A DNA stretch of 64,000 nucleotides, taken from positions 1,860,001 to 1,924,000 of the forward strand of contig NZ_AP028669.1 in the NCBI RefSeq assembly GCF_041154485.1, written 5' to 3'. The stretch is from Variovorax sp. V93 (GTDB taxonomy: Bacteria > Pseudomonadota > Gammaproteobacteria > Burkholderiales > Burkholderiaceae_C). Of this stretch, positions 52,119-62,363 are shown one piece after another. The translations under genes were made by a program, and so were the position numbers. The notes below the pieces were generated by a model. The model saw only the letters and a list, made by a program, of their open reading frames with translations. It had not been told where the DNA came from and ran no database searches. How positions within the stretch are numbered: position 1 is the first letter of the stretch; each line of letters opens with the position of its first letter.

Positions 52119-53210
52119 TCACGGTGCGTCGACGATTTCGATCCAGTTCGGGTTCTTGCCCGCGGCGATGCGCGAAGGCTTGCCCAGCGCACCGGTCGCG
52201 GAATCGATGGGGTACAGCGAAACGCCGTGCGACTCCTGCCCGGCGGCAATCAGGTAGCGGCCGCTGGAATCGATCGCGAAGCCGCGCGGCCCTTTCTCGG
52301 TCGGCGTCTGGCCCAGCGGCTGCAGCTGGCCGCTCGCCGCGTCCACCCTGAACGCCGAGAGCGTGCTCGAGGTGCGCTCCGAGGCGTACAGGAAGCGCCC
52401 GTCGGGCGACAGGTGCAGGTCGGCCGCCCAGGGCTTGCCCGTGAAGCCCGGCGGCAGCGTGGTGGTGCTCTGCTCCAGCTTGAGCGTGCCGCGCGCCGCG
52501 TCCCATGCGTACACCTGCAGGGACGCGTCGAGCTCGTTCAGCAGGTAGACGTGCCGCTGCGCCTTGTCCCAGACGAAGTGGCGCGGCCCCGACTTGGCGG
52601 TGCCCATGGTCAGCGGCGGATCGTTGGCCGACAGCAGTCCTTTGTCCGCATCGAAGCGCCAGCTCGACACGTGGTCGCCGCCCAGGCTGGTGGCGAGCAC
52701 GAAGCGGTTGCCCGCATCGGCGTGCACCGCATGCGCGTTCGGCCCGGTCTGGACCAGCTGCTGGATCGGGCCCACCGCGCCGTCCTTGCCGATGGCGTTG
52801 ACCGAAATCTTGCCGCCCTGGTAGGAAGCCGCGAAGAGCCACTTGCCGCTCGCGTCGAGGTCGATGTTGGCCATGCTGTCGGCCAGCGGCGCCTCGCCGA
52901 GCTTCTGCAGCTTGCCGGTGGCCGCGTCGATCGACATGCTGACCACGCGGAACGGCTGCGAGCGCAGTGCGGCGTAGAGCACGCGCTTGTCGTGGCTCAC
53001 GGCCATCGGCATCACCGTGCCGCCGACGTTGAGCGTCTGCACCGGCTTGAGCACGCCTTCCGCGCGATCCAGCTCGAGCACCGAGATCTCCTGGCTGTCG
53101 GCGTTGGACACGTAGACCCAGGTGGCGGCCCAGGCGTGGCCCATGGCGGCAACGGACAGCAGCGCAGCCGCGCCCTGAAGCGCGCGAAGGATGGGAGTGC
53201 GGCGGTTCAT
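52119..53210 (-). CDS. Lactonase, 7-bladed beta-propeller (YbhE-like), exported
   Basis: The 363-residue protein has a signal peptide (LQGAAALLSVAAMGHAWAA) and repeated propeller strands such as TWVYVSNADSQEISVLEL, HDKRVLYAALRSQPF and DGRFLYASERTSSTLSAF, as in 6-phosphogluconolactonase of the YbhE type. Unlike cytoplasmic Pgl it is exported, so it probably hydrolyses an extracellular aldonic or aldaric lactone. Its start overlaps the preceding Bug gene stop by four bases, linking periplasmic binding and lactone opening. Confidence 0.88.
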   Translation of the reverse strand: MNRRTPILRALQGAAALLSVAAMGHAWAATWVYVSNADSQEISVLELDRAEGVLKPVQTLNVGGTVMPMAVSHDKRVLYAALRSQPFRVVSMSIDAATGKLQKLGEAPLADSMANIDLDASGKWLFAASYQGGKISVNAIGKDGAVGPIQQLVQTGPNAHAVHADAGNRFVLATSLGGDHVSSWRFDADKGLLSANDPPLTMGTAKSGPRHFVWDKAQRHVYLLNELDASLQVYAWDAARGTLKLEQSTTTLPPGFTGKPWAADLHLSPDGRFLYASERTSSTLSAFRVDAASGQLQPLGQTPTEKGPRGFAIDSSGRYLIAAGQESHGVSLYPIDSATGALGKPSRIAAGKNPNWIEIVDAP

Positions 53211-54187
53211 GGCTTGATGTTGAGTTTGGCGATCAGCGCCTTGAAGTAGGCGTTGTCCTTGGCCAGGGTTTCCTTGAACACTGCGCCGTCCGTGTAGACG
53301 TAGCCGAGGTTCTGCCGGTCCATCACTTCATGCATGAGCGGCTCGGCGGCCGTCCTGGCCGTGATCTCGCGCAGCTTGGCCATCACTTCGGGCGGCGTGT
53401 TCTTGGGGGCGCCGAGGCCGCGCCAGGTGCCGATCGACAGGTCGATGCCGCGCTCCTTGGCGGTAGGCACCTTGTCGAAGCCCTTCACGCGCTTGTCGGC
53501 CATGACCATCAGCACCTTGAGCTTGCCGGACTGCACATGCGTCGTGACTTCGGCCGGGCTTACCGCCACGGCCTCGATGTGTCCGCCCAGCAGCGCCAGC
53601 ACCGCGGGCGCCGCACCCTGGAACGGGATATGGCCGAACCTGGTGCCGGTCTTGTCTTCGAGCGCTGCGGCCGCCAGGTGCCAGATCGAGCCGTTGCCCG
53701 AGTTGCCGACGCGCACGCCCTCGGGCGACTTCCTTGCCGCCGCCAGGAATTCCTCGATCGTGTTCCACGGCGCATCGGCCTTGACGGTGATGGCGGCCGG
53801 GTCGGCGTTGAGCTGCGCGATGGGCTGGAAGTCGTCGTAGTTGAACTTGGCCAGGCCCAGGTGCGGCAGCGTCAGCAGTTCCACCGTGAGCACCGCGAGC
53901 TTGTAGCCGTCGGGCTTGGCGTTGATCACCTCGGTCCAGCCGATGGCGCCGCCCGCGCCCGGGCGGTTGACGATCACGATGCTCTGCGAGATGTGCTTGC
54001 GGCTGGCCTCGGAGAAGGCGCGCGCCAGGCCGTCGGTGCCGCCGCCCGGCTGGTAGGGCACCAGCAGCTCGATCGTGCGGTTCGGAAAGTCGCCCGCCTG
54101 CGCCGCGGCAGGCGCGGCGAACCCGAGCGAAAGGGCGCACGCGGCCGAAAGGGTGGCGAGGCCGCCAAGGAATCTGCTTCTCTTCAT
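53207..54187 (-). CDS. Bug/TctC family solute-binding protein
   Basis: The 326-residue protein has the signal peptide MKRSRFLGGLATLSAACALS followed by an AAPAAAQA cleavage region, and the Bug pattern: NRTIELLVPYQPGGGTD, QSIVIVNRPGAGGAIGW, KPDGYKLAVLTVELL and HIPFQGAAPA. It sits between the SDR gene (60 bases) and the exported lactonase (4-base overlap) in the uronate operon. Confidence 0.93.
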   Translation of the reverse strand: MKRSRFLGGLATLSAACALSLGFAAPAAAQAGDFPNRTIELLVPYQPGGGTDGLARAFSEASRKHISQSIVIVNRPGAGGAIGWTEVINAKPDGYKLAVLTVELLTLPHLGLAKFNYDDFQPIAQLNADPAAITVKADAPWNTIEEFLAAARKSPEGVRVGNSGNGSIWHLAAAALEDKTGTRFGHIPFQGAAPAVLALLGGHIEAVAVSPAEVTTHVQSGKLKVLMVMADKRVKGFDKVPTAKERGIDLSIGTWRGLGAPKNTPPEVMAKLREITARTAAEPLMHEVMDRQNLGYVYTDGAVFKETLAKDNAYFKALIAKLNIKP

Positions 54188-54247
54188 CAGTTGTTGTCTC
54201 CGTTATTGATCTGATTCCCGTGTCTCGAAAAAGCGCGCTCTGCCGCG

Positions 54248-55009
54248 TCAGGGCATGTACTGCCCGCCATTCACTTCGATCACCTGGCCGGTCACGTAGC
54301 CCGAAAGCTGTTCCGAAGCCAGGTAGAGGAAGGCGCCCACGCATTCGTCGGGCGTGCCGATGCGGCCCATGGGAATGGCAGTGCGGAACGATTCGAGCAT
54401 TGCGGGCGTCGAGAAGCGGTCCTGGAACGGCGTCTGGATCACGCCGGGCGCCACCGCGTTGACGCGGATGCTGTCGCCGACGAGCTCCCTCGCGAGTCCG
54501 TGCGTGGCCGTGCTCACGAAGCCCTTGGAGCCCGCGTACAGGTAGGCGCCCGGCCCGCCGCCGGTGCGCGCCGCGACCGAGGTCACGTTGATGATGTTGC
54601 CGCCGCCCTGGGTGCGCATCAGCGGCACCACCTCGCGCGCAAACGCGAGCACCGAGCGTGCGTTGATGTGCATCACCTCGTCGAACAGCGCATCGTCGAA
54701 CTCGGCGATGGGCACGCGCTTGACCAGGCTGCCGGCGTTGTTCACCAGCACGTCGATGCGGCCGAAGCGCGCCGCCGCCTGCTTGACGCATTCGCGGATC
54801 GCGGCGGTGTCGCGCACGTCGGCCTGCAGTGCAAAGGCGTCGCCGCCGGCCTTGCGGATGGTCTCGACGACCTGGTTGGCGGCATCGGCCGAGCTGTTGT
54901 AGTGCACCGCCACGCGCATGCCGCGCGCCGCGAACGCAATGGCCACGGCGGCGCCGATGCCGGTGCTGGCGCCGGTAACCAGCGCTGTCTTGCCCTTGAG
55001 GTCTTCCAT
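54248..55009 (-). CDS. Short-chain dehydrogenase/reductase (FabG-like)
   Basis: The 253-residue SDR has TGASTGIGAAVAIAFAARG (NAD(P) binding), LVNNAGSLVKRVPI (NNAG), a Ser in INVTSVAARTG and the catalytic YxxxK as YAGSK. It closes with GYVTGQVIEVNGGQYMP, as is usual for classical SDRs. In the operon after garD it may oxidise or reduce a sugar-acid intermediate; the substrate is not determined. Its start is 26 bases after the garD stop. Confidence 0.92.
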   Translation of the reverse strand: MEDLKGKTALVTGASTGIGAAVAIAFAARGMRVAVHYNSSADAANQVVETIRKAGGDAFALQADVRDTAAIRECVKQAAARFGRIDVLVNNAGSLVKRVPIAEFDDALFDEVMHINARSVLAFAREVVPLMRTQGGGNIINVTSVAARTGGGPGAYLYAGSKGFVSTATHGLARELVGDSIRVNAVAPGVIQTPFQDRFSTPAMLESFRTAIPMGRIGTPDECVGAFLYLASEQLSGYVTGQVIEVNGGQYMP

Positions 55010-55035
55010 GGATGTTCCTTTCGAGGTCGGTGGGT

Positions 55036-56625
55036 TCAGGTCACGGGTGCCGGGTTGAACAGCACCAGCGCGTTGTGCAGCTTCCACTGTTCGGCCCAGG
55101 TCTTCCTGCGGCCGCTGGCCACGTCGAGCATCAGGCGGAACAGCTCCCAGCCGATGTCCTCGATGGTGGCGTCGCCGTCGGCGATGCGGCCCGCGTTCAC
55201 GTCCATCAGGTCGTGCCAGCGGCGCGCCAGGTCGCTGCGCGTGGCCACCTTGATCACCGGCACCTCGGCCAGGCCGTAGGGCGTGCCGCGGCCGGTGGTG
55301 AACACGTGCAGGTTCATGCCGGCGGCCAGCTGCAGCGTGCCGCAGATGAAGTCGCTGGCAGGCGTGGCGGCATAGAGCAGGCCCTTCTGCCTGGCCTTCT
55401 CGCCCGGCGAGACCACGCCGGAGATCGGCGCGCTGCCGCTCTTGACGATCGAGCCCATGGCCTTCTCCACGATGTTCGAGAGCCCGCCCTTCTTGTTGCC
55501 CGGCGTGGTGTTGGCGCTGCGGTCGACGCGGCCGCGGTCCAAGTAGGCGTCGTACCAGGCCATCTCGCGGATCATGGCCTCGGCCACCTCGGGGGTGGTG
55601 GCGCGCGAGGTGAGCTGGTCGATGCCGTCGCGCACCTCGGTCACTTCCGAGAACATCACGGTGGCGCCGGCGCGCACCAGCAGGTCGGTGCAGAAGCCCA
55701 CGGCCGGATTGGCCGTGACGCCCGAAAACGCGTCGCTGCCGCCGCACTGCACGCCCACCACCAGCTCGCTGGCCGGCACGGTTTCGCGCCGGCGGGCGTT
55801 GAGCCGCTCCAGATGCTCCTCGGCCTGCCGCATGATCGAGTCGATCATCGACATGAAGCCGACGTGCGCGTCGTCCTGCAGGCACACCACGTCGAGCTTG
55901 GCATTGGCCGTCTCGCCCACGTCGGCCACATTGCGCTCGTCCACCAGCGCGATGCTGCCCGGCGGCAGCAGGCGCTCGGGCTGCAGCTTCTCGCAGCCCA
56001 GGCTGATGACCATCACCTCGCCGCCGAAGTTCGGGTTGAGGCTGATGTTGCGCAGCGTGCGGATCGGAATGACGGCATCGGGCGCATCGATGGCCACGCC
56101 GCAGCCGTAGCTGTGCGACAGGCCCACCACGTCGTCGACGTGGGGGTACTTGGGCAGCAGCTCGGCCTTGATGCGCTGCACCGCGAAATCGACCACGCCC
56201 GCCACGCACTGCACGGTCTGCGTGATGGCGAGGATGTTGCGCGTGCCCACCGACCCGTCGAGGTTGCGGTAGCCCTCGAAGGTATAGCCCTCGAGCGGCG
56301 GCTGCGCGGGCGGCCGCACGGTGGCGATCGGCAGGCCTTCGAGCTCGCGCGCGGCGGGCATCTGCAGCAGGCGCTCGTGCACCCAGCTGCCAGCCGGGAT
56401 CGGCTTCAGGGCATAGCCGATCGGCACGTTGTAGCGCCGCACCACGCCGCCTTCGGGAATGTCTTCCAGCGCCACCTTGTGTGCCTGCGGCACCTTGTCG
56501 ACCAGCACGAGGCCGGACGCGAGCACGGTGCCGGCGGGCAGGCCGCCGTCGTTGGCCACGATGGCGACGTTGTCCGCTGCGTGCATGCGGATGAAGAGCG
56601 GTGCTCGGGTGTTCGGATCGGTCAT
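55036..56625 (-). CDS. garD: Galactarate dehydratase
   Basis: The 529-residue protein has an N-terminal SAF-like domain ([44 protein letters not shown]) and the large UxaA/GarD domain ([54 protein letters not shown]). Length and the fused SAF domain fit GarD rather than the shorter altronate dehydratase. It dehydrates galactarate to 5-dehydro-4-deoxyglucarate, the substrate of the kdgD product encoded at 63443. It lies 25 bases after dctM. Confidence 0.9.
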   Translation of the reverse strand: MTDPNTRAPLFIRMHAADNVAIVANDGGLPAGTVLASGLVLVDKVPQAHKVALEDIPEGGVVRRYNVPIGYALKPIPAGSWVHERLLQMPAARELEGLPIATVRPPAQPPLEGYTFEGYRNLDGSVGTRNILAITQTVQCVAGVVDFAVQRIKAELLPKYPHVDDVVGLSHSYGCGVAIDAPDAVIPIRTLRNISLNPNFGGEVMVISLGCEKLQPERLLPPGSIALVDERNVADVGETANAKLDVVCLQDDAHVGFMSMIDSIMRQAEEHLERLNARRRETVPASELVVGVQCGGSDAFSGVTANPAVGFCTDLLVRAGATVMFSEVTEVRDGIDQLTSRATTPEVAEAMIREMAWYDAYLDRGRVDRSANTTPGNKKGGLSNIVEKAMGSIVKSGSAPISGVVSPGEKARQKGLLYAATPASDFICGTLQLAAGMNLHVFTTGRGTPYGLAEVPVIKVATRSDLARRWHDLMDVNAGRIADGDATIEDIGWELFRLMLDVASGRRKTWAEQWKLHNALVLFNPAPVT

Positions 56626-56650
56626 CGCGGAACCTCTGTCTTGGCTGCTG

Positions 56651-57946
56651 TTACTTCACCACCATGAACATGCTCGGCAGCCAGGTCGAGAACGCCGGCA
56701 CGAAGGTGACCACCGCCAGCGCGAAGATCAGCGCGCCGTAGAACGGCCAGATGGTCTTCATCACCGTGCCCACCGACACGCCGCCGATCGCACAGCCCAC
56801 GAACTGCGTGGTGCCCACCGGCGGCGTGTTCAGGCCGAGCGCACAGTTGATCAGCATCACGATGCCGAACTGCACCGAGCTCATGCCGTAGTGCTGTGCG
56901 ATCGGCAGGAAGATCGGCGTGCACAGCAGGATCGTTGCCGCCATGTCGAGGAAGGTGCCCAGCACGAACAGGATGATGTTGATGAGCAGGAAGATCACCC
57001 ACGGCGTGCTCGTGATCTGCGACAGCATCTGGCCCGTGAGCTCGGCCACGCCATACAGGCTGATCAGGTAGCCGAAGGTGCTCGAGATGCCGATCAGCAG
57101 CAGGATCACGCCGGTGGTGCGCACTGCTTTCGAGGCCGCCTTCACGAAGTGCTCCCACTTCAGCGTGCGATAGACGAAGATGGTGAGCGCCAGCGCATAG
57201 AGCACCGCCACGGCCGCCGACTCCGTTGCCGTGAAGATGCCCGACAGGATGCCGCCGAGGATCAGCACCACGATGAACAGGCCCGGCAGCGCCGCCGCGA
57301 ACGAGCGCGCCACGATGGCCCAGCCCGGGAAGCTGCCGGCCGGATAGCCGCGCTTCACCGCCACCAGGTAGGCGGCCGCGAGGTTGCTGAGGGTGAGCAC
57401 CGCCGCCGGCAGCAGCGCCGCCAGGATCAGTGCCGCGATCGACACCTTGCCGCCCGCCGCGAGCGAATAGATGATCAGGTTGTGGCTGGTCGGCATCAGC
57501 GCGCCGACGAGGGCCGCATGGGTCGTCACGTTGACGGCGTAGTCGGCGTGGTAGCCCTCCTTCTTCATCATCGGGATCATCACGGCGCCCATGGCCGAGA
57601 CGTCCGCCACGGGCGAGCCCGAGACGCCGCCGAACAGCGTGCAGGCCACCACGTTCGACATGCCGAGCCCGCCGCGCACGTGGCCCACGAGGTTGCGCGC
57701 GAAGTTGACGATGCGGTCCGCGATGCCGCCGTAGAGCATCAGCTCGCCGGCAAAGATGAAGAACGGAATCGCAAGGAACGAGAAGATGCCCATGCCCGAG
57801 GTCATCTGCTGGAAGCCGACCTCCAGCGGCAGGCCTTCATACAGCAGCGTGGACAGGGCCGAGAGGCCGATGGAGAAAGCGACCGGCACGCCCAGCAGCA
57901 GGAAGAGCGTGAACGAGAGGCAGAGAATCAACAGAGGAATGGTCAT
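56651..57946 (-). CDS. dctM: TRAP transporter large permease subunit
   Basis: The 431-residue protein has about 12 hydrophobic helices and DctM motifs: [54 protein letters not shown] and [19 protein letters not shown]. It couples sodium entry to uptake of the ligand delivered by DctP. It is separated from dctQ by 146 bases containing a dispersed repeat, which is unusual for the tightly coupled QM pair. The ligand is probably a uronate or aldarate. Confidence 0.94.
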   Translation of the reverse strand: MTIPLLILCLSFTLFLLLGVPVAFSIGLSALSTLLYEGLPLEVGFQQMTSGMGIFSFLAIPFFIFAGELMLYGGIADRIVNFARNLVGHVRGGLGMSNVVACTLFGGVSGSPVADVSAMGAVMIPMMKKEGYHADYAVNVTTHAALVGALMPTSHNLIIYSLAAGGKVSIAALILAALLPAAVLTLSNLAAAYLVAVKRGYPAGSFPGWAIVARSFAAALPGLFIVVLILGGILSGIFTATESAAVAVLYALALTIFVYRTLKWEHFVKAASKAVRTTGVILLLIGISSTFGYLISLYGVAELTGQMLSQITSTPWVIFLLINIILFVLGTFLDMAATILLCTPIFLPIAQHYGMSSVQFGIVMLINCALGLNTPPVGTTQFVGCAIGGVSVGTVMKTIWPFYGALIFALAVVTFVPAFSTWLPSMFMVVK

Positions 57947-57998
57947 GATCTGGCCGCCTCGCCGGTGGTGGGGGCGCAATGGACTGTTCGGGGAATGC

Positions 57999-58085
57999 CG
58001 CGGAACCGGCTTTGCCGGGCCGCAGGCATTGCCCCCTGCAAGGGGGGTGGAGAAGCGACACGAAGTGCGCGAAGCCTGGGGGTGT
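57999..58085. repeat. Dispersed intergenic repeat, second family, copy 2
   Basis: Within the dctQ-dctM gap, GGAACCGGCTTTGCCGGGCC, TTGCCCCCTGCAAGGGGGG and GCGACACGAAGTGCGCGAAG occur in the order found, on the opposite strand, at 15782-15870. The two hairpin-forming blocks could stall or terminate transcription between the transporter subunit genes or set mRNA ends. Confidence 0.75.
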
Positions 58086-58092
58086 GCATTGG

Positions 58093-58581
58093 TTATCCCC
58101 AGGCGGGTTCGACTTCGCGGCCTTGGGCGAGCGCGATGATGTGTTCGATGGAGAACATCACGATGAGGACGCCGGCCGCCGAGGCGGGCACGTATTTCCA
58201 GCCCTCGGAGATCCAGAGCGTGGGCAGCCGGTAGTCCCACACCGATTCGGCAAGGGAGGCGCAATTCCAGGCCATGGCCAGGCCGAACAGCAGGATCAGC
58301 GCGTGGATCAGGTATTCCATCTTCAGCCGCAGCCAGTCGGGCGCGAGCACGAGAAAGGATTCGAGGCCGATGTGGCCCGCGTCGCGCACGCCGACGGCGA
58401 CGCCGAACATCGTGACGTAGAGCACCAGCAGCAGCGCCAGGCTTTCAGCCCAGGTGGGGGTGTTGTTGAGCACATAGCGGCCGAACACCTGCCAGCTCAC
58501 GGCGCAGATCACCGCGACGAGCCCGAGGATGCCCAACCACATGCAGGCACGGGCGAGGGTGCGGCAAAGTTTGGTGTACAT
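58093..58581 (-). CDS. dctQ: TRAP transporter small permease subunit
   Basis: The 162-residue protein has four membrane helices (ACMWLGILGLVAVICAVSW, SLALLLVLYVTMFGVAVGV, YLIHALILLFGLAMAW, ASAAGVLIVMFSIEHIIAL) and the DctQ pattern NNTPTWAESLALLLVLYVT, then GHIGLESFLVL. It partners with DctM. The start MYTKLCR at 58581 is used; upstream in-frame sequence is intergenic repeat. Confidence 0.92.
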   Translation of the reverse strand: MYTKLCRTLARACMWLGILGLVAVICAVSWQVFGRYVLNNTPTWAESLALLLVLYVTMFGVAVGVRDAGHIGLESFLVLAPDWLRLKMEYLIHALILLFGLAMAWNCASLAESVWDYRLPTLWISEGWKYVPASAAGVLIVMFSIEHIIALAQGREVEPAWG

Positions 58582-58600
58582 GAAAGTTCTTCTCTGTCTT

Positions 58601-58703
58601 ACTCCCTCCCCTTCCGGGGGAGGGCAGGGGTGGAGGCAAGCAGCGTCTCTATGCCAGCGCCGTCGTGCCCCCATCCCAACCTTCCCCCGGAAGGGGAAGG
58701 AGC
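58601..58703. repeat. Inverted pair of dispersed C/G-rich repeats (copies 2 and 3)
   Basis: The dctP-dctQ gap carries ACTCCCTCCCCTTCCGGGGG at 58601-58620 and, in opposite orientation, CCTTCCCCCGGAAGGGGAAG at 58680-58699. Each is flanked by the CCACCCC/GTGCCCCCA element seen at 4552. Each copy is itself palindromic and the pair can form a larger stem, a plausible way to give dctP more mRNA than dctQM. Confidence 0.7.
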
Positions 58704-58723
58704 CAATCAGCAGATGGATTTGC

Positions 58724-59701
58724 TTACTTCGTGTCCTGCACGCGCTTGACCAGGTCCTTGAGCTTCGCGTCCGTGATGAACTTGTCGTACACCGGCTTCA
58801 TCGCGGCCTGGAACGGCGCCTTGTCGACCTCGATGATCTCGGCGCCGCCGGCCTTCACCGTGGCGAGCGACTTGATCTCGCGCTCTTCCCACTGCTTGCG
58901 CATGTAGGGCACCGACTCCTTGGCGGCCTGGCGGATCCAGCCCTGCTCCTCGGCCGAGAGCTTGTCCCACACGCGCTTGGAGAACAGCAGCATCTCGGGC
59001 GCCATCGAGTGCTCGGTCTTGCTGTAGTACTTGGCCACTTCGAAGGCGCGGGCGCTTTCATAGGTCGGGTAGTTGTTTTCGGCGGCGTCGATCAGGCCGG
59101 TCTTCAGGCCCGTGTAGACCTCGCCCATGGGCATCGGCGTGGCGTTGGCACCCATGGCTTCGAGCATCGACACCCACAGGTCGGACTGCTGCACGCGCAC
59201 CTTCAGGCCCTTCATGTCGGCAAAGCTGCGCACCGGCTTCTTGGCCGTGAACATCGAGCGCGCGCCGCTGTCGTAGTAGGCGAGGCCGACGAAGCCCTGC
59301 TTCTCGCACGACTTCAGGATCTCCTCGCCGATCGGGCCGTCGAGCACCTTGTGCAGGTGGTCGACCGAGCGGAACAGGAAGGGCATGGTGGGCACCTGCG
59401 TCTCGGCGCAGATGTTGTTCATCGGGGCGATGTTCACGCGCACCATCTGCAGCGCGCCGATCTTGGTCTGCTCGATGGTGTCCTTTTCGCTGCCGAGCGA
59501 GCTGTTGTTGAACACCTTGATGCTGTGCTTGCCGCCCGAGAGCGCCTTGAGCCGCTCGCTCATGAACTTGACCGCGGTCACGGTCGGGTAGTCGTCGGGA
59601 TGAATGTCGGCCGAGCGGAACTCGGTGGCGCTGGCAGCCAGTGTGGTGAGCGCGGCTGCGGCGCCCACGGCAAGTGCGATCAGGGTCTTGTGGAGTTTCA
59701 T
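58724..59701 (-). CDS. dctP: TRAP transporter solute-binding protein
   Basis: The 325-residue protein has a signal peptide ([19 protein letters not shown]) and the DctP fold ([45 protein letters not shown] region with the carboxylate-binding Arg, [15 protein letters not shown]). The GLIDAAENN element and the set of pathway genes fit a binding protein for hexuronate or aldarate. It lies 50 bases after the SMP-30 gene. Confidence 0.93.
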   Translation of the reverse strand: MKLHKTLIALAVGAAAALTTLAASATEFRSADIHPDDYPTVTAVKFMSERLKALSGGKHSIKVFNNSSLGSEKDTIEQTKIGALQMVRVNIAPMNNICAETQVPTMPFLFRSVDHLHKVLDGPIGEEILKSCEKQGFVGLAYYDSGARSMFTAKKPVRSFADMKGLKVRVQQSDLWVSMLEAMGANATPMPMGEVYTGLKTGLIDAAENNYPTYESARAFEVAKYYSKTEHSMAPEMLLFSKRVWDKLSAEEQGWIRQAAKESVPYMRKQWEEREIKSLATVKAGGAEIIEVDKAPFQAAMKPVYDKFITDAKLKDLVKRVQDTK

Positions 59702-59751
59702 TGTCTCGTCCTCTGCTTGGTGGTTGTCGTAAAAAGGAAAGAAGAAAAAAG

Positions 59752-60642
59752 TCAGCCGCCGAACGCCGGCTCGGGAACGCCCGCCACGCCGGGGCGCAGC
59801 GCGAACACGCCGCCGGCCAGGGGCTGGTCCGACAGGTCGATGCCGCCGGGCCGGATCGAGGTGACGAAGAGCGTGTCGAGCGCCGGGCCTCCGAAGGCGC
59901 ACATCGCGGGCTTCTTCACCGGCACCTCGAGCGAGCGGTCGAGCCTGCCATCGGGCGTGAAGCGGTGCACCAGGCCGGCGTCGTTGCCGCAGATCCAGTA
60001 GCAGCCGCCGGCGTCGATTGCCGCGCCGTCGGGGCGGCCGGGCAGCGGCTTCATGTCGGCGAACAGGCGGCGGTTGTGCGGCGTGCCGGCGTCGGTGTCG
60101 TAGTCGAAGGCCCAGATGGCCTGCACCGCGGGATGCGAATCCGAGAGGTACATCGTGCGGCCGTCGGGGCTGAAGGCAAGCCCGTTGGGCACGATGAAAT
60201 CGTCCAGGCGCATGGCGGCTGCGGCGCTGCCCCTGGCGTAGCTGTAGAGCCGGCCGACGCGCGCGCCGGCGGTCATGTCCTGCAGCATCGTGCCGGCCCA
60301 GAAGCGGCCTTGGCGGTCGCAGCGGCCATCGTTGAAGCGCATCGCGGGCATGGCGTGCGCCACGGGGGCGAGCGCGGTGGCGGCCAGCGTGCCGCCGGCC
60401 TGCGGCGCGAGCGAGAAGAGGCCGCTTTCCATGCCGGCGATCCAGGCGCCGGGCGCATCGGCGCGCGGCGCGATGCAGGCAATCATTTCATCCGCATGCC
60501 AACGGGCATGGCCTTCGCTCGCATGCCAGCGGTTCAGCGCGCGCGCCGGAATGTCGACCCAGTAGAGCGCCTGTTCCGCGGCATGCCACACCGGGCTTTC
60601 GCCGGTGCCGTTGCGCGCATCGAGGACGAGCTCAGCCTGCAT
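59752..60642 (-). CDS. SMP-30/gluconolactonase family lactonase
   Basis: The 296-residue protein has the SMP-30 propeller motifs: [20 protein letters not shown] (metal-binding Glu), [18 protein letters not shown] (metal Asn), [20 protein letters not shown] (Asn and Asp) and [16 protein letters not shown]. It should hydrolyse the aldaro-lactone made by uronate dehydrogenase to the open aldarate. It overlaps the udh 3' end by 11 bases, which supports a joint function. Confidence 0.92.
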   Translation of the reverse strand: MQAELVLDARNGTGESPVWHAAEQALYWVDIPARALNRWHASEGHARWHADEMIACIAPRADAPGAWIAGMESGLFSLAPQAGGTLAATALAPVAHAMPAMRFNDGRCDRQGRFWAGTMLQDMTAGARVGRLYSYARGSAAAAMRLDDFIVPNGLAFSPDGRTMYLSDSHPAVQAIWAFDYDTDAGTPHNRRLFADMKPLPGRPDGAAIDAGGCYWICGNDAGLVHRFTPDGRLDRSLEVPVKKPAMCAFGGPALDTLFVTSIRPGGIDLSDQPLAGGVFALRPGVAGVPEPAFGG

Positions 60643-61465
60643 CGCCGAAGGGTCCCTGCGCCGTGAACGCGCCGCCCTGGTAGATGGCGTTGGGATCGGT
60701 CGGCGCCACGAGTGGCTGCGCCTCGACCTTGTCGCGGAACACCTCGGAGCTGTCCTGCGGCACGAAGCCCAGGTGGGCGGCCGCGCTGTTGTCCCACCAG
60801 ACGTCGCGGTTGTTGGACATGCCGTAGACCACCGTGTGCTTCACGTCGGGCGTGAAGAGCGATTTCTCGATCAGCGTGGTCAGGTCGCGGTAGCTGAGCC
60901 AGGTGCTCATCATGCGGCGGTTGAGCGGCTCGGGGAAGGACGAGCCGATGCGGATGCTCACCGTCTCGATGCCCCAGCGGTCGAAATAGAACTGCGCCAT
61001 GTCCTCGCCGAAGGACTTCGACAGGCCGTAGTAGCCGTCGGGCCGGCGCGGGGCATGGGCGTCGATGTGCTCGGTCTGCTTGTAGAAGCCGATCACATGG
61101 TTGGAGCTGGCGAACACCACGCGCTTCACGCCGTGGCGGCGCGCGGCTTCGTAGACGTTGAAGACGCCCTTGATGTTGGCCTCGAGAATTTCCTCGAACG
61201 GGCGCTCGACCGAAACGCCGCCCAGGTGCACGATGGCGCTGCAGCCCTCGACCAGCGCGTGGACCGCGGCCTTGTCCGAAAGATCGCAGGGGACGACTTC
61301 TTCGTGCGCACCCTCGGAAGGGGAGAGGGCGGCAATGTCGGACAGGCGCAAGATCCGGGCATAGGGACGCAGGCGTTCGCGCAGGACCTTGCCCAGTCCG
61401 CCGGCGGCGCCGGTCAGCAGAATCCGGTGGAGCGGGGGGTGGGGGGCTTGATGGGACGTCGACAT
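60632..61465 (-). CDS. udh: NAD-dependent uronate dehydrogenase
   Basis: The 277-residue extended-SDR enzyme has ILLTGAAGGLGKVLRERL (GxxGxxG), HLGGVSVERPFEEILEANI, FASSNHVIGFY and the catalytic YGLSK (Tyr146, Lys150). The pattern SSNHVIGFYKQ and the context match Udh enzymes that oxidise galacturonate or glucuronate to the aldarolactone. It is the first gene of the leftward operon, divergent from the FadR-type regulator with an operator in between. Confidence 0.92.
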   Translation of the reverse strand: MSTSHQAPHPPLHRILLTGAAGGLGKVLRERLRPYARILRLSDIAALSPSEGAHEEVVPCDLSDKAAVHALVEGCSAIVHLGGVSVERPFEEILEANIKGVFNVYEAARRHGVKRVVFASSNHVIGFYKQTEHIDAHAPRRPDGYYGLSKSFGEDMAQFYFDRWGIETVSIRIGSSFPEPLNRRMMSTWLSYRDLTTLIEKSLFTPDVKHTVVYGMSNNRDVWWDNSAAAHLGFVPQDSSEVFRDKVEAQPLVAPTDPNAIYQGGAFTAQGPFGDAG

Positions 61466-61489
61466 TTTTGCTGGCCTGATAAGTTATCT

Positions 61490-61519
61490 GTTGTCGTACA
61501 ACTAATGCGGGATTATTAT
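61490..61519. promoter_or_regulatory. Operator and promoter in the udh/regulator divergent region
   Basis: GTTGTCGTACAAC (61490-61502) is a perfect palindrome (5-base arms, 3-base spacer) of the FadR-type GntR class. It covers TTGTCG (61491-61496), the -35 of a good promoter whose -10, TATTAT, is at 61514-61519 after 17 bases. Transcription would begin at about 61526, essentially at the regulator ATG, so the mRNA may be leaderless. Binding should repress the regulator and probably udh. Confidence 0.7.
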
Positions 61520-61526
61520 CGTGACC

Positions 61527-62342
61527 ATGGTCCAGACGACTGCGGGTAATCCCTCAATTTCCGACGCGGCGACAGAAGTTGCCGCCGGCACGCCCTTCGT
61601 GGGGCGCCCGCGGCCGCGAGGGCTCGCCCACGGGCTGGTGGAAGACCTGGGCGAGAAGATCCGCAGCCAGCAACTGCGCCCGGGCGACAAGCTGCCGACC
61701 GAGTCGGCCATCATGCAATCCTTCGGCGTCAGCCGCACCGTGGTGCGCGAGGCGCTGTCCAAGCTGCAGGCCGCCGGGCTGGTGGAAACGCACCATGGCG
61801 TCGGCACCTTCGTGCTGCAGCCGCGCGCGGCCGGCATGTTCCGGCTCGATTCCGCCGACATCGCCACTTCGGTGGACGTGCTGGCGGTGCTCGAGCTGCG
61901 CATCAGCCTCGAAACCGAATCCGCCGGGCTGGCCGCCACGCGCCGCACCGAGGAGCAGCTGCTCGCGATGCGCCAGGCGCTCGACGATTTCGAGCGCAAC
62001 GTGGCGGTGGCGGGGGACACCGTGGCGCCGGATTTCCGCTTCCACCTGCAGATCGCCCAGGCCACCGGCAACCCGTACTTCGCGGACATCATGAGCCACC
62101 TGGGCACCACGATCATTCCGCGCACGCGCATCACCGCCATCCGCAACTACGACCGGCGCGGCGAGTACCTGAGCCGCGTCAACCGCGAGCACGAAGAAAT
62201 CTACGCGGCCATCGCCCGCCGCGATCCCGAGTCGGCCCGGGCGGCCATGCGCATCCACCTGACCAACAGCCGCGAACGGCTGCGCGTGGCGCAGGAAGCG
62301 GCCCAGCAGGCCGCGGCCAAGACGCCGCCAGCGGCTTCCTGA
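61527..62342 (+). CDS. FadR/GntR family transcriptional regulator of uronate catabolism
   Basis: The 271-residue protein has a GntR winged helix (AHGLVEDLGEKIRSQQLRPG, KLPTESAIMQSFGVSRTVVREALSKL landmark residues 60-85) and an all-helical FCD effector domain (LRISLETESAGLAA, DFRFHLQIAQATGNPYF, REHEEIYAAIARRDPESA). The His and Asp residues there often bind a metal. Aldarate/hexuronate-responsive FadR-type repressors (ExuR/GguR-like) have this form. It lies between the two arms of the uronate locus. ATG 61527 is used; a GTG at 61521 is also in frame and neither has a clear ribosome binding site. Confidence 0.92.
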   Translation: MVQTTAGNPSISDAATEVAAGTPFVGRPRPRGLAHGLVEDLGEKIRSQQLRPGDKLPTESAIMQSFGVSRTVVREALSKLQAAGLVETHHGVGTFVLQPRAAGMFRLDSADIATSVDVLAVLELRISLETESAGLAATRRTEEQLLAMRQALDDFERNVAVAGDTVAPDFRFHLQIAQATGNPYFADIMSHLGTTIIPRTRITAIRNYDRRGEYLSRVNREHEEIYAAIARRDPESARAAMRIHLTNSRERLRVAQEAAQQAAAKTPPAAS

Positions 62343-62363
62343 GAAGAAATTTCGGGCAGATGC